Assembly (NCBI GenBank): GCA_023544605.1
Contig: JAMJFQ010000008.1
Location: 1 to 27,844 of the forward strand
Length of the DNA stretch: 27,844 nt
Direction of reading: 5' to 3'
From: ANME-2 cluster archaeon
GTDB taxonomy: Archaea > Halobacteriota > Methanosarcinia > Methanosarcinales > Methanocomedenaceae
Made by a program: the position numbers and the translations under genes. Below are positions 15,946 to 23,481 of the stretch, in pieces. The first letter of the stretch is position 1, and each line of letters starts with the position of its first letter. Under the pieces are notes generated by a model. It did no database searches. It was not told the origin of the DNA and saw nothing but the letters and a program-made list of their open reading frames with translations.

Positions 15946-17232
15946 TCAAATTTCAAGCAGCCATTTCCAGAGTGGATAATATGATATTTGCACTCCATTT
16001 TGTTCTACTATTTCCTCGGTGTCCTCTGTCAATATCATTGCGTTAGCAATTCCGAACTCTTCGCATGCATGACAGAGTGAGCGCTCTTCCCTTATGCGAG
16101 TCTTATCATTTTGCACGTCCCATGATACCTGCAATAATACCTCTACCTTTTGCCCCATCTTTTGCACAAAATCAACTTCATAACCCCCCTTGCTTTTCCA
16201 GTAATACACCTCACTGCCACGTTTTGTAAGTTCAAGGAATACTGTATTCTCTGCAAGTTTTCCAAGGTCTGAAGTAAACCTGAACGATACAGCATTCCTG
16301 AGCCCTGTATCCACTGCATATGTTTTTTTATTTTGCTTGAACTGGCTCTTCAGTTTGTAGGAAAAAACAGACAGATCATTTATCAATAGCGATTCTTTGA
16401 GATATCCAATATATTTTTCGGCTGTTTCAAGTGCTATATGTGTCGCCTTTGCGACACTATTAAATGAATACTCACGTGTTGAGTTTGTCATCATTAACAG
16501 ACTGATCTTCGCAGCAACATCATAGGAAGCACCAAACCTTGCCAGGATGTCCCTTGCAATTATATCACTGTAAAGAGATGTCAATATTTTCTTCTGGTTG
16601 AACTCATCCATTCCGATAGTTTCGGGGAAGCCACCGTCTTCAAGGTATTTTTTCTGGTAATATAGTATCTCTTTTCTCTTGTAGATGAGATATTCGGGTT
16701 CTAGATTTTCCCATCCACTTTTTTTTAGGTATTCTTTAAAAGAGAATGGCGTTATGTTAAACGTGGTGTGCCTGCCTGACAACACATGGCCCAGATCTTT
16801 CGTTAGCAAACTTGCAGATGAACCGGACAGGAATATCTGGCTGAAACGTTTTGTGTCATACAGAGTCCTGACCCAACGCTCCCATCCTTCTTTTTGCTCA
16901 ATCTCATCAAGGAATAAATGCGATATTTTTGGATTTATTTTATAGATGCTGGTAAGTATTTCATCCAGCGGTGCAGCGTTTATTGCCGGGTCATCGAAAT
17001 TCAGTAACAGGATATGCTCTGGTGCGACACCAATGTACATCAGGTATGCTGCCGTCTGGTAGAGTACTGTGGTCTTGCCCGAACGTCTGACCCCGATTAC
17101 GTCTTTTATATGTGGGGCATCGAGAGACTTTATTATCGAATCAGTCACATCACGTTTTATTCCTGTAAGGTCTTGAGGCATCTTTTTTTCTGCCCACCAG
17201 GGATTCCACAAACGTATCGATTGTTCTAGCAT
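15946..17232 (-). CDS. AAA-type ATPase with DUF4143 domain
   Basis: This 428-residue protein belongs to the AAA_14/DUF4143 class, which is abundant in archaea and often carried in many copies per genome. Walker A is GVRRSGKTT at 47-55 and Walker B is LFLDE at 106-110; FLSGSSASLL follows as a sensor-like segment. The C-terminal DUF4143 part includes YAVDTGLRNAV, GKLAENTVFLELTKRGSEVYYW and YEVDFV, which resembles a restriction-endonuclease-like fold. No cellular role is established. The gene is more AT-rich than its neighbours and has AT-rich, repeat-bearing flanks, which hints at horizontal spread. It faces the cupin gene. Confidence 0.85.
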   Translation of the reverse strand: MLEQSIRLWNPWWAEKKMPQDLTGIKRDVTDSIIKSLDAPHIKDVIGVRRSGKTTVLYQTAAYLMYIGVAPEHILLLNFDDPAINAAPLDEILTSIYKINPKISHLFLDEIEQKEGWERWVRTLYDTKRFSQIFLSGSSASLLTKDLGHVLSGRHTTFNITPFSFKEYLKKSGWENLEPEYLIYKRKEILYYQKKYLEDGGFPETIGMDEFNQKKILTSLYSDIIARDILARFGASYDVAAKISLLMMTNSTREYSFNSVAKATHIALETAEKYIGYLKESLLINDLSVFSYKLKSQFKQNKKTYAVDTGLRNAVSFRFTSDLGKLAENTVFLELTKRGSEVYYWKSKGGYEVDFVQKMGQKVEVLLQVSWDVQNDKTRIREERSLCHACEEFGIANAMILTEDTEEIVEQNGVQISYYPLWKWLLEI

Positions 17233-17311
17233 GTATGTTATGTTTATGTTATGACTATATATATTATTCGACTATACTTGAGTATAATTAATACTTATAG
17301 TCAATTTAAAT
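17233..17311 (-). promoter_or_regulatory. AT-rich promoter region with inverted repeat
   Basis: These 79 bases separate the DUF4143 ATPase from the PolB2-like gene. They contain a TATA-like run (CTATATATATT, 17255-17265) close to the ATPase start. An inverted repeat GACTATA (17270-17276) / TATAGTC (17296-17302) encloses the smaller repeat ATACT/AGTAT. They could serve as ATPase promoter and operator, and as 3' end of the polymerase transcript. Confidence 0.35.
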
Positions 17312-19474
17312 CTAGTATAATGTAGCAAAATCTTCTACTCTCATCTGTGCACCCCCCATCACCACATCATCCAGCACATCCCTGTCGTAACCGAAAGGAC
17401 GCAGTATGCTCTCAGCGGCCCTGAGCGTTATATCATAGTACTTCTTTTTGTCATACTCTGTGTCAGAGTCTATCAGTTCGGCGGCCTTTACCCTGTTATA
17501 GAAATACCTGGACCTGTGGTCGGTGTATATGTACTGTACTGCCTGGCCTGGCTGCACCTCCATGCCTTCTTCCCTTAACTGGTACAGGGCCGCAGCCTGG
17601 CTCCCTTTTTGCCGGTAATCTTCCAGTTTGTGCCTGGTGTGGGTGGTGAACACCAGTTCTCCGGGGTCGGCGCCGCCGCATACTATCTCACCGGCATAGC
17701 GGCGCACCACGTCCAGCACGCAGGGGATGGTACCATACAGTTCATCCACGGTGCGGGCACATTTCATCCGCTCAAGCATATCGCGCTGCAGCCGCCTGAT
17801 GAACTCGGGTGTATCCCTGCGCCGCAGCTCGATCCCCCTCACCTTCAGTTTTCCATCTGTCATCAGGCCGAAGTACCGGTTCATGGCCCCGGCCCGGTTG
17901 TGGCGGTTGGACGGGAACACTATCCAGTGATAGTGCCCTTTGAGTTCCAGGGGGATCCCTATGGTCTCGCTCACCAGGTCACATAGTTCCCCGGGGTCGC
18001 CGCCGCCCCTGACCCACAGGCTGTCCACGATGCCGTGCAGTATCTCGAATCCCATACCCTGTGCGAGCTCCATGGTCTGGAGCAATATTTCCCTGGCATA
18101 GGCGGTGATGGATTCGTGGCACTCTATCCGCCCGAACCTGGCCTTGTTGAACCCCATATAGCCAAAGCTGGTCACCAGCAGCCATTTCAATACGTTCTGC
18201 ATCATCCTGTGCTCCTGGCTGCCGCCTTGTGCCAATTTCTTGTATATCAGGCGTCGCTTGATGAGTGGCTCAATGACCCTGGGTATTAACCCGACACGCT
18301 GCTGGCAGATGTTGTACCCGGTGAACGGCACCCTCACAGGCGAGTCTGGGCAGCATTCGCACAGCACGGTCTCTGGAGAAATGTTCTTTGTGACCATGAT
18401 GTGGGGGAACAGGCTGGTGAAATCCATCTCTGCCGTATTTTCATATATTCCCACCCTGGGTTCCAGTATCAGCGCTCCCCTATCCGCGTGCAGCAGTTCT
18501 TCTGCGGTCTTGAAGTTCTCGGACAGGTTGCGCCTCCAGGGAACCATTACGCCATCCTTGAGTGCCTGGTCCACCTGCAGGGCCGTGACCGCACTGCCGG
18601 GGCTGAGCCTGGACAGGTGCTGCAGGGGTATGCCCGTTATCCTGCCCAGGTCGATGAGACCGCGCATCCCGCCTTCACGGACGATGAATGTCTGCTCATC
18701 GATATGCAGCCTGCCCGCAAGCGGGTAACCGCCGGGCTTGTAGATGATGCGGCCGTAACTGAAATATGACCTGCCCTTATTCTCCCGTGGCACTTCGTCC
18801 TGCTCCCTGCCCAGCTGGAGTGCTGCTCCCGCTTCCTGTGCCCTGTGGTACAGGTAGGGAAGCTGGAAGCTATCACCGCCATTCGTCAGTATCACGTCCG
18901 GGTCCGTGTCTTTTACCAGGGAGGACAGCGCTTCTATCATATCGGCTTCCGGCATACCCTCGAGGATGTGCTCACCCAGCGTTATCTCATTTACCGGGTC
19001 ACTGAAGCAGGGGTTCTTTGCTGATCGCGGGGTGACCTTCAGGTGCAGGGACCGCAATTCCGGGGTTGTGTAGTCGATGGTCTGTTGGTTATCGTCCAGG
19101 TGCAGTTGCGGGTCCAGCCGTGCCATAGGGAACAAACCCCTCTCGAGAAGGAACTGCCGTGGGGGCGGCAGGTCAACATTGTATGCCTTCCAGCCCCGTT
19201 GCTCCAGCATATCTGCAAGCTTGAACGCCCCGCTCCAGTCATCCAGAGATATGGCGAGCACATCTTCCGGCTCCCGACCAAGGGATGTTATCTTCTGCTC
19301 GACCCTGACCTTTCGCACCTGGGGCAGGGTGGAGATAAGATGCCTGTTGCAGACAGGGCATTCCAGGTATATGCGGGGATAGTACCTCACCCGGCGGGGT
19401 GTGCACCTGCCGGCATGCATGACCCACAGGATGATGCATCCGTCCCTGTAATCGATATCAAGGAGATGGGGCAT
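17312..19474 (-). CDS. PolB2-like family B DNA polymerase with altered active sites
   Basis: This 720-residue family B polymerase homologue has motif A MDFTSLFPHIM (D351), motif B KWLLVTSFGYMG (430-441) and motif C HGIVDSLWV (480-488). Motif C aligns with the canonical YGDTDSL: the first Asp is Ile (I482) and the second is kept (D484). The exonuclease region is degenerate: the Exo II motif reads SFQLPYL, with Gln in place of the catalytic Asp (Q204), and no clear Exo I or III acids are seen. KVRGIELRRRD (544-554) and the terminal YYDITLRAAESILRPFGY match the thumb. It fits archaeal PolB2, called inactivated polymerases, although Sulfolobus members are linked to DNA damage. Its AAGGAGG ribosome binding site lies inside the upstream 84-residue gene. 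Confidence 0.85.
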   Translation of the reverse strand: MPHLLDIDYRDGCIILWVMHAGRCTPRRVRYYPRIYLECPVCNRHLISTLPQVRKVRVEQKITSLGREPEDVLAISLDDWSGAFKLADMLEQRGWKAYNVDLPPPRQFLLERGLFPMARLDPQLHLDDNQQTIDYTTPELRSLHLKVTPRSAKNPCFSDPVNEITLGEHILEGMPEADMIEALSSLVKDTDPDVILTNGGDSFQLPYLYHRAQEAGAALQLGREQDEVPRENKGRSYFSYGRIIYKPGGYPLAGRLHIDEQTFIVREGGMRGLIDLGRITGIPLQHLSRLSPGSAVTALQVDQALKDGVMVPWRRNLSENFKTAEELLHADRGALILEPRVGIYENTAEMDFTSLFPHIMVTKNISPETVLCECCPDSPVRVPFTGYNICQQRVGLIPRVIEPLIKRRLIYKKLAQGGSQEHRMMQNVLKWLLVTSFGYMGFNKARFGRIECHESITAYAREILLQTMELAQGMGFEILHGIVDSLWVRGGGDPGELCDLVSETIGIPLELKGHYHWIVFPSNRHNRAGAMNRYFGLMTDGKLKVRGIELRRRDTPEFIRRLQRDMLERMKCARTVDELYGTIPCVLDVVRRYAGEIVCGGADPGELVFTTHTRHKLEDYRQKGSQAAALYQLREEGMEVQPGQAVQYIYTDHRSRYFYNRVKAAELIDSDTEYDKKKYYDITLRAAESILRPFGYDRDVLDDVVMGGAQMRVEDFATLY

Positions 19475-19712
19475 GGCTGTCCTCCTTCAGGTCGTCTATC
19501 TGTTTTTGCTGCTCGATAAGGATGGACAGCACGATGGTGTCCATGGGGTCCAGAGCTGCCGCCACTGCGGATGCTGAGGCATGTTCGCGTGCCATGTCCA
19601 TGACGCGGTCAAAGACCACCTGGTCGTGCCGGCGCAGTGCCCTCCTGAAATTTCCGAGCTCCCTGATGATACTGTCAAGCAGCATCCTGAAACTGGGTAC
19701 TGTCCTGCCCAT
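19458..19712 (-). CDS. Small helical protein of the PolB2 operon
   Basis: This 84-residue protein starts MGRTVPSFRMLLDSIIRE and continues with charged, probably helical segments (NFRRALRRHDQVVFDRVMD, DPMDTIVLSILIEQQKQIDDL). It has no cysteines and no membrane segment. I recall small archaeal proteins that begin MGRT.PS(F/Y)R and share the FRRAL and DPM positions, so it is probably a conserved family; its function is unknown. The ATG abuts the stop codon of the RecA-like gene (TGAATG), and its 3' end overlaps the polymerase start by 17 bases. This suggests the three products are made in fixed ratio and may form a complex, possibly with this protein as an adaptor. Confidence 0.75.
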   Translation of the reverse strand: MGRTVPSFRMLLDSIIRELGNFRRALRRHDQVVFDRVMDMAREHASASAVAAALDPMDTIVLSILIEQQKQIDDLKEDSHAPSP

Positions 19713-20342
19713 TCACACCACCGCCGTGTATGCGCTGAGCTGCATCTGGCCGGGCGGGATTGGCGTGAATTCCAGCACGTCGTTCTCGTCCATTATCCTG
19801 AACAGTTTGCGGTGCTGTACCACCCTGATGACCCTGCCGGCACATTCCTCTATTAGCCTGGCGCCCCACCAGGTTCCGCCGTAGCTGGTTATGATGGTGA
19901 CCAGGCCGTGGGTGCGGGTGTATTCCTCCAGGTGTTCCACTGCCTGATCCAGCAGTTTGCGGGTATGGATGCGGCCGAACAGGTGGGGCAGGTACGCTAC
20001 TGCCAGAAGCCCCGGCTGCCATTTTTCAATGGCGCACGGCAGCTGCTGGGTGAGCAGGTCGTTCATCTGGTATTCGGTGAAGGCACGGGCTACATGGGTC
20101 TTTGCCATTACGGTCTTTGTGTCTGCCTGCAGCACTTTCGATATGTTCCGTAAGGTGTACGGGTTGAAGCTGTTGCCTCCGTCCACAAAGACCACGTCCT
20201 GCTCCAGTTGCCCGGCGGTATGGGCGCACAGGGAGAGCAGCAGGTCGGGCACGAAACGTGAGGGGCCTTCTACGAGGGTTATGGTGGAGGGTTTGAAGCT
20301 TCCAAGGTCAAGGCCACAGGCGAGAGGGGATGGAGTGTTCAT
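19713..20342 (-). CDS. RadA/RecA-superfamily protein with degenerate nucleotide site
   Basis: This 209-residue protein has the layout of a RadA/KaiC-like core. VVFVDGGNSFNPYTL at 50-64 resembles RadA's strand ending in DTENTFRPERI, and VARAFTEYQMNDLL at 84-97 resembles VARAFNSNHQ. The P-loop position reads VEGPSRFVPD (24-33) with no GK(S/T), and the Walker B strand reads LLAVAYLPH with Ala for the usual Asp. ATP binding or hydrolysis is therefore doubtful. The open frame extends to a GTG at 20462, but that part lies in a palindromic region and resembles no domain, so ATG 20342 is preferred. It is the first gene of the PolB2 operon. It may be a non-catalytic RadA paralogue. Confidence 0.7.
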   Translation of the reverse strand: MNTPSPLACGLDLGSFKPSTITLVEGPSRFVPDLLLSLCAHTAGQLEQDVVFVDGGNSFNPYTLRNISKVLQADTKTVMAKTHVARAFTEYQMNDLLTQQLPCAIEKWQPGLLAVAYLPHLFGRIHTRKLLDQAVEHLEEYTRTHGLVTIITSYGGTWWGARLIEECAGRVIRVVQHRKLFRIMDENDVLEFTPIPPGQMQLSAYTAVV

Positions 20343-20391
20343 TTCTATGGCACGCTCGAATATTGGATAATGCCATGTAGGGGATATTGGG

Positions 20392-20487
20392 GTAATAAGC
20401 CGAGCATCGAGCGGGGTGAAAGTATTCGGGGAATCTGTGCGTACTCTCTGGAATACTTTCACAGAGCTCTCACAATTACCTTATTAC
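20392..20487. repeat. Nested inverted repeats upstream of the RecA-like gene
   Basis: A perfect 12-bp inverted repeat, GTGAAAGTATTC (20416-20427) and GAATACTTTCAC (20451-20462), is flanked symmetrically by an outer 8-bp pair, GTAATAAG (20392-20399) and CTTATTAC (20480-20487). Both pairs share a centre near 20439. The structure lies 50-145 bases upstream of the preferred ATG of the RecA-like gene and just before the IS200-type fragment. It may be an operator, a leader hairpin or a mobile-element end. Confidence 0.5.
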
Positions 20488-20510
20488 AACCTGCGTTAAA
20501 GGGCTCGTGC

Positions 20511-20648
20511 ATGAAAAAGGAATTGAGGCGTGACAGGCATACCGTATCATTGCTTACTGACCACATGGTATTCTCGCCTAAGTATTGGGGCAAGGTGCAG
20601 GTGGGCGAGGTGGCTATGGTGGCTGAGGCGGTTATCAGGAAGAAATAA
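20511..20648 (+). pseudogene. IS200/IS605-type TnpA transposase fragment
   Basis: The 45-residue product MKKELRRDRHTVSLLTDHMV continues with VFSPKYWGKV. This matches the N-terminus of Y1 transposases of the IS200 group, which carry HxVxxLxxHLVFSPKYR. The frame ends at TAA 20646-20648, although an intact enzyme needs about 130-150 residues including the HUH pair and catalytic tyrosine. The first part of the domain is present but the catalytic core is missing, so this is a remnant. The following DNA is unrelated AT-rich spacer. Confidence 0.75.
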
Positions 20649-20668
20649 CTAGATTATGGGATAGTGCC
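20649..20668 (-). repeat. Dispersed short repeat, copy 1 (reverse)
   Basis: The reverse complement reads GGCACTATCCCATAATCTAG. It matches copies at 25445-25464 (17 of 20 bases) and 27791-27810 in the other orientation. It directly follows the stop codon of the IS200-type remnant, so it may be an insertion-sequence end or a MITE relic. Confidence 0.5.
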
Positions 20669-20829
20669 AATCACGAGTTTTACTTATATAATTATGATGA
20701 TATTAACACAATAGTAGAATATGATTGTTAATTTATTACTTTTGGGTGCGTTTGATGTGAATATTGGAAACTTTTAAATAGGTTAACTAAATGATTTTCC
20801 ATTATAAATACTTTAAACGAGGTATTGAT
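20669..20829 (+). promoter_or_regulatory. Promoter region of the ABC importer operon
   Basis: This AT-rich spacer of about 160 bases holds no gene. TATA-like sequences occur at 20773-20782 (TTTTAAATAG) and 20803-20811 (TATAAATAC), and GAGGT at 20819-20823 is the ribosome binding site for the ATG at 20830. The first box would give a short leader. No clear operator was identified. Confidence 0.4.
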
Positions 20830-21843
20830 ATGATCGATCCGCTGAAAATACGTGTTATTATAATTGCATTTGGGCTGGTACTATTATCAGGTTGTACAAG
20901 CCCTTCAGACGATGAAGAAACGACGGCCTTAAGTGAACTGAGATTCGGGTACCAACCCAGCACTCACCAGATAGCATACATGACCGCTGATGCCAAGGGC
21001 TGGTGGCTTGAAGACCTGGAACCCTATGGCGTAACATCAACCAAGGATTTCCTGTTCCCCACAGGTGCCCCTGAAATGCAGGCCATGCTTGCAGGCGAGA
21101 TAGATGTGGCCTACGTTGGAGCCACACCGCCCCTGTCTGCCATCGACCAGGGTCTCGATGCAAAGATCGTTGCCGGTGCACAGGTCCAGGGTTCCGACCT
21201 GGTACTTGCAACTGCTCTCCCGTATGAATCACCCCAGAACCTGAAAGGCCTGAAGATCGCGACGTTCCCACCCGGTACATTGCAGGATACGGTGCTCAGG
21301 AAGTGGCTCACGGATAATGGCATTGACACAAAGAAGGATGTAGACATTCTGGGCATGGGCGGTGCTGATGCCAAGACCGCACTGGCTTCTGGTAATGTGG
21401 ATGCGGTATTCCTGCCTCACCCCAATCCTACTATAATCGAGTCAGAGGGTACCGGCAGGGTCGTGGTACACTCCGGCGAAATGTGGGAGGACCATGCCTG
21501 CTGCGTGGTATTGGTAAGTGGTGAATTAATACGGGAAAAGCCCGAGCTGGTGGAGCAGATAGTCAGGACGCATATAAGGGCTACCGAATACAATATTGAT
21601 AATCCTGACGACGCCGCCAAGATATTCTCTGACAATATTGGGGTTTCCTACGAGATTGCCAGCAAGTCCATTGAGGATTGGGACGGTAACTGGGTCACTG
21701 ATCCCAGTATTGAATTGAACACAACCCTGGAATATGCCAGTGTGCAATACGACCTGGGATATACAGATAAATTGCTGACCCAGGATGACCTGTTCGACCT
21801 GAGCTTCTACAATAAAATCATGGCTGAGATGGGTGAAGAGTAA
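20830..21843 (+). CDS. ABC transporter substrate-binding lipoprotein (SsuA/TauA/NMT1-like)
   Basis: This 337-residue extracytoplasmic receptor begins with a lipoprotein signal: hydrophobic IRVIIIAFGLVLLSGC with C22 as lipid anchor and an acidic linker. The mature part has the NrtA/SsuA/NMT1 pattern: LRFGYQPSTHQIAYMTADAKGWW, the LAGEIDVAYVGATPPLSAIDQG hinge region, LKGLKIATFPPGTLQDTVLRKWL, and ASGNVDAVFLPHPNP. Family ligands include alkanesulfonates, taurine, nitrate and pyrimidine precursors, and the sequence alone does not choose among them. The frame extends to 20791, but ATG 20830 has the GAGGT site and starts the signal peptide properly. Permease and ATPase genes follow. Confidence 0.9.
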   Translation: MIDPLKIRVIIIAFGLVLLSGCTSPSDDEETTALSELRFGYQPSTHQIAYMTADAKGWWLEDLEPYGVTSTKDFLFPTGAPEMQAMLAGEIDVAYVGATPPLSAIDQGLDAKIVAGAQVQGSDLVLATALPYESPQNLKGLKIATFPPGTLQDTVLRKWLTDNGIDTKKDVDILGMGGADAKTALASGNVDAVFLPHPNPTIIESEGTGRVVVHSGEMWEDHACCVVLVSGELIREKPELVEQIVRTHIRATEYNIDNPDDAAKIFSDNIGVSYEIASKSIEDWDGNWVTDPSIELNTTLEYASVQYDLGYTDKLLTQDDLFDLSFYNKIMAEMGEE

Positions 21844-21875
21844 GACTCTTCATCCATTAACCCTTTTTACCTTGC

Positions 21876-22655
21876 ATGGATTTAGGCCACGGTCCCAGAA
21901 AAAGAATACTTGAATTAGCTTCTATAGCATCTGCTGTGGTCATCTGGGAGATCATTGCAAGGATAATCAACATAAAATATATCCTTCCCAGTTTCACCAG
22001 TGTTGTAACGGCTTTTATTGGACTTGTGCAGGAAGGGGAACTCTACCGTGACATCCTGGCAAGTCTTAATTATTTTGTGTTAGGTATGGGACTGGCCATA
22101 GCGGTGGGAATTCCCATCGGCACAATGATGGGATGGTTCAAGAGCATTGACAGGGCTGTAGATCCTATCATCGAAATGATACGGCCCATCCCGCCCCTGG
22201 CCTGGATACCTTTTGCCATCCTGTGGTTCGGGCTTACCAAATACGCAGCCGGGTTCGTGATATTCATAGGGGCGGTCTTCCCCATACTTATCAATTCTTA
22301 CACGGGATTCAAGAACACACCCCGGGTACTGGTCGAATCGGGAAAAGTACTGGGATGTACCAGGAATCGAGATATTATCTTCAGGATCGCATTACCTTCA
22401 GCCCTCCCTTCAATTGCAACCGGCATCAGGGTGGGTATGGGTGTTGGTTGGATGTGCGTAGTGGCCGCGGAACTTTTCGGGGTCAGTAGATACGGTATCG
22501 GTTGGAAGATATGGCACTGGAACGACCTCCACCACATGGATATGGTGCTCACGTACATGCTCGTGCTCGGCCTGATAGCATTGACTATCGATAGGCTTTT
22601 CAGGTATATCGTACAGGAATGGTGGCTTAAATGGCAGGCCGGATTGGTTGTCTAG
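21876..22655 (+). CDS. ABC transporter permease (SsuC/TauC-like)
   Basis: This 259-residue inner-membrane subunit has about six hydrophobic segments, including IASAVVIWEIIARIINI, FVLGMGLAIAVGIPIG, FVIFIGAVFPILI and MVLTYMLVLGLIALTI. The cytoplasmic EAA loop that docks the ATPase is at 154-175 (ESGKVLGCTRNRDIIFRIALPS). The profile is that of the binding-protein-dependent permeases of the sulfonate/nitrate/taurine group. It starts 32 bases after the receptor gene without an obvious Shine-Dalgarno. The ATPase gene starts 12 bases after its stop. A single permease gene suggests a homodimer. Confidence 0.92.
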   Translation: MDLGHGPRKRILELASIASAVVIWEIIARIINIKYILPSFTSVVTAFIGLVQEGELYRDILASLNYFVLGMGLAIAVGIPIGTMMGWFKSIDRAVDPIIEMIRPIPPLAWIPFAILWFGLTKYAAGFVIFIGAVFPILINSYTGFKNTPRVLVESGKVLGCTRNRDIIFRIALPSALPSIATGIRVGMGVGWMCVVAAELFGVSRYGIGWKIWHWNDLHHMDMVLTYMLVLGLIALTIDRLFRYIVQEWWLKWQAGLVV

Positions 22656-22667
22656 CAGGATGATATA

Positions 22668-23429
22668 ATGCTTTCAATAAAAGGGATCAATAAGACATAT
22701 CACACCGAAGATGGTGATGAAATCCTGGCTTTAACAGATATCGATCTTACCATGGAAGACAAAGAATTTGTCTGCTTCATCGGGCCTTCAGGTTGCGGAA
22801 AGACCACGTTGCTCAGGATCATAGCCGGGCTTGAAACGCCGGATTCAGGCACAATTTTTTTGAACAACGAACCTATAAAGAAACCGGGACCTGACAGAGG
22901 TATGGTATTCCAGGAATACTCACTTTTCCCGTGGCGTACTGTGCAAAAGAACATTACCTTCAGTCTGGAGTTGAAAAAGGTCCCAAAAGCCCAGAGGGAA
23001 GATATTTCCAGGCGGTACCTCCAACTGGTCGGACTGTCAAAATTCGCTAACAGTTACCCCCATGAATTGAGCGGTGGGATGAAACAGCGTGTTGCCATAG
23101 CCAGGGCACTGGTCAACGACCCGAAAGTACTGTTGATGGATGAACCCTTTGGTGCCGTGGATGCCCAGACACGGAACAGACTCCAGCAGGAACTATTAAA
23201 GATATGGGAACAAGAACGAAAGACCGTATTATTCATTACCCACAGTGTAGATGAGGCAGTATATCTGGCAGACAGGGTAGTCGTTTTCAGTTCCCGGCCA
23301 GGCAGGATAAAGGAGACAATAAAGATCGATCTGCCAAGACCCCGTGACAGGACCAGTGTAGATGCAAATATGTACCGTGAACGATTGTTATCCTCACTGG
23401 GAGCAGAGATAGAAAATACAATAGACTAA
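22668..23429 (+). CDS. ABC transporter ATP-binding protein (SsuB/TauB-like)
   Basis: This 253-residue ATPase powers the importer. It has Walker A GPSGCGKTT at 39-47, Q-loop Q82 in MVFQEYSLFPW, the ABC signature LSGGMKQ at 134-140, Walker B VLLMDEP at 154-160 with the D-loop GAVD, and the switch histidine in FITHSVDEAVYLADRV. FPWRTVQKN and SSRPGRI are typical of the NrtD/SsuB/TauB group. No regulatory domain is attached. It is the third gene of the transporter operon, with AMP phosphorylase beginning 52 bases downstream. Confidence 0.95.
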   Translation: MLSIKGINKTYHTEDGDEILALTDIDLTMEDKEFVCFIGPSGCGKTTLLRIIAGLETPDSGTIFLNNEPIKKPGPDRGMVFQEYSLFPWRTVQKNITFSLELKKVPKAQREDISRRYLQLVGLSKFANSYPHELSGGMKQRVAIARALVNDPKVLLMDEPFGAVDAQTRNRLQQELLKIWEQERKTVLFITHSVDEAVYLADRVVVFSSRPGRIKETIKIDLPRPRDRTSVDANMYRERLLSSLGAEIENTID

Positions 23430-23481
23430 TATATTTTCAGGTCAACAATTTACTGACTATTAATTGAAAAATGGTGAATTT

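Noticed and set aside
19043..19519. 158-codon open frame antisense to the PolB2 gene
   Set aside because: The long reverse frame is a by-product of GC-rich codons; the minus-strand polymerase motifs are unambiguous.
20343..20462. N-terminal extension of the RecA-like protein to GTG 20462
   Set aside because: The extra 40 residues are encoded by the palindromic region, have no RadA-like features and no clear ribosome binding site; ATG 20342 is preferred.
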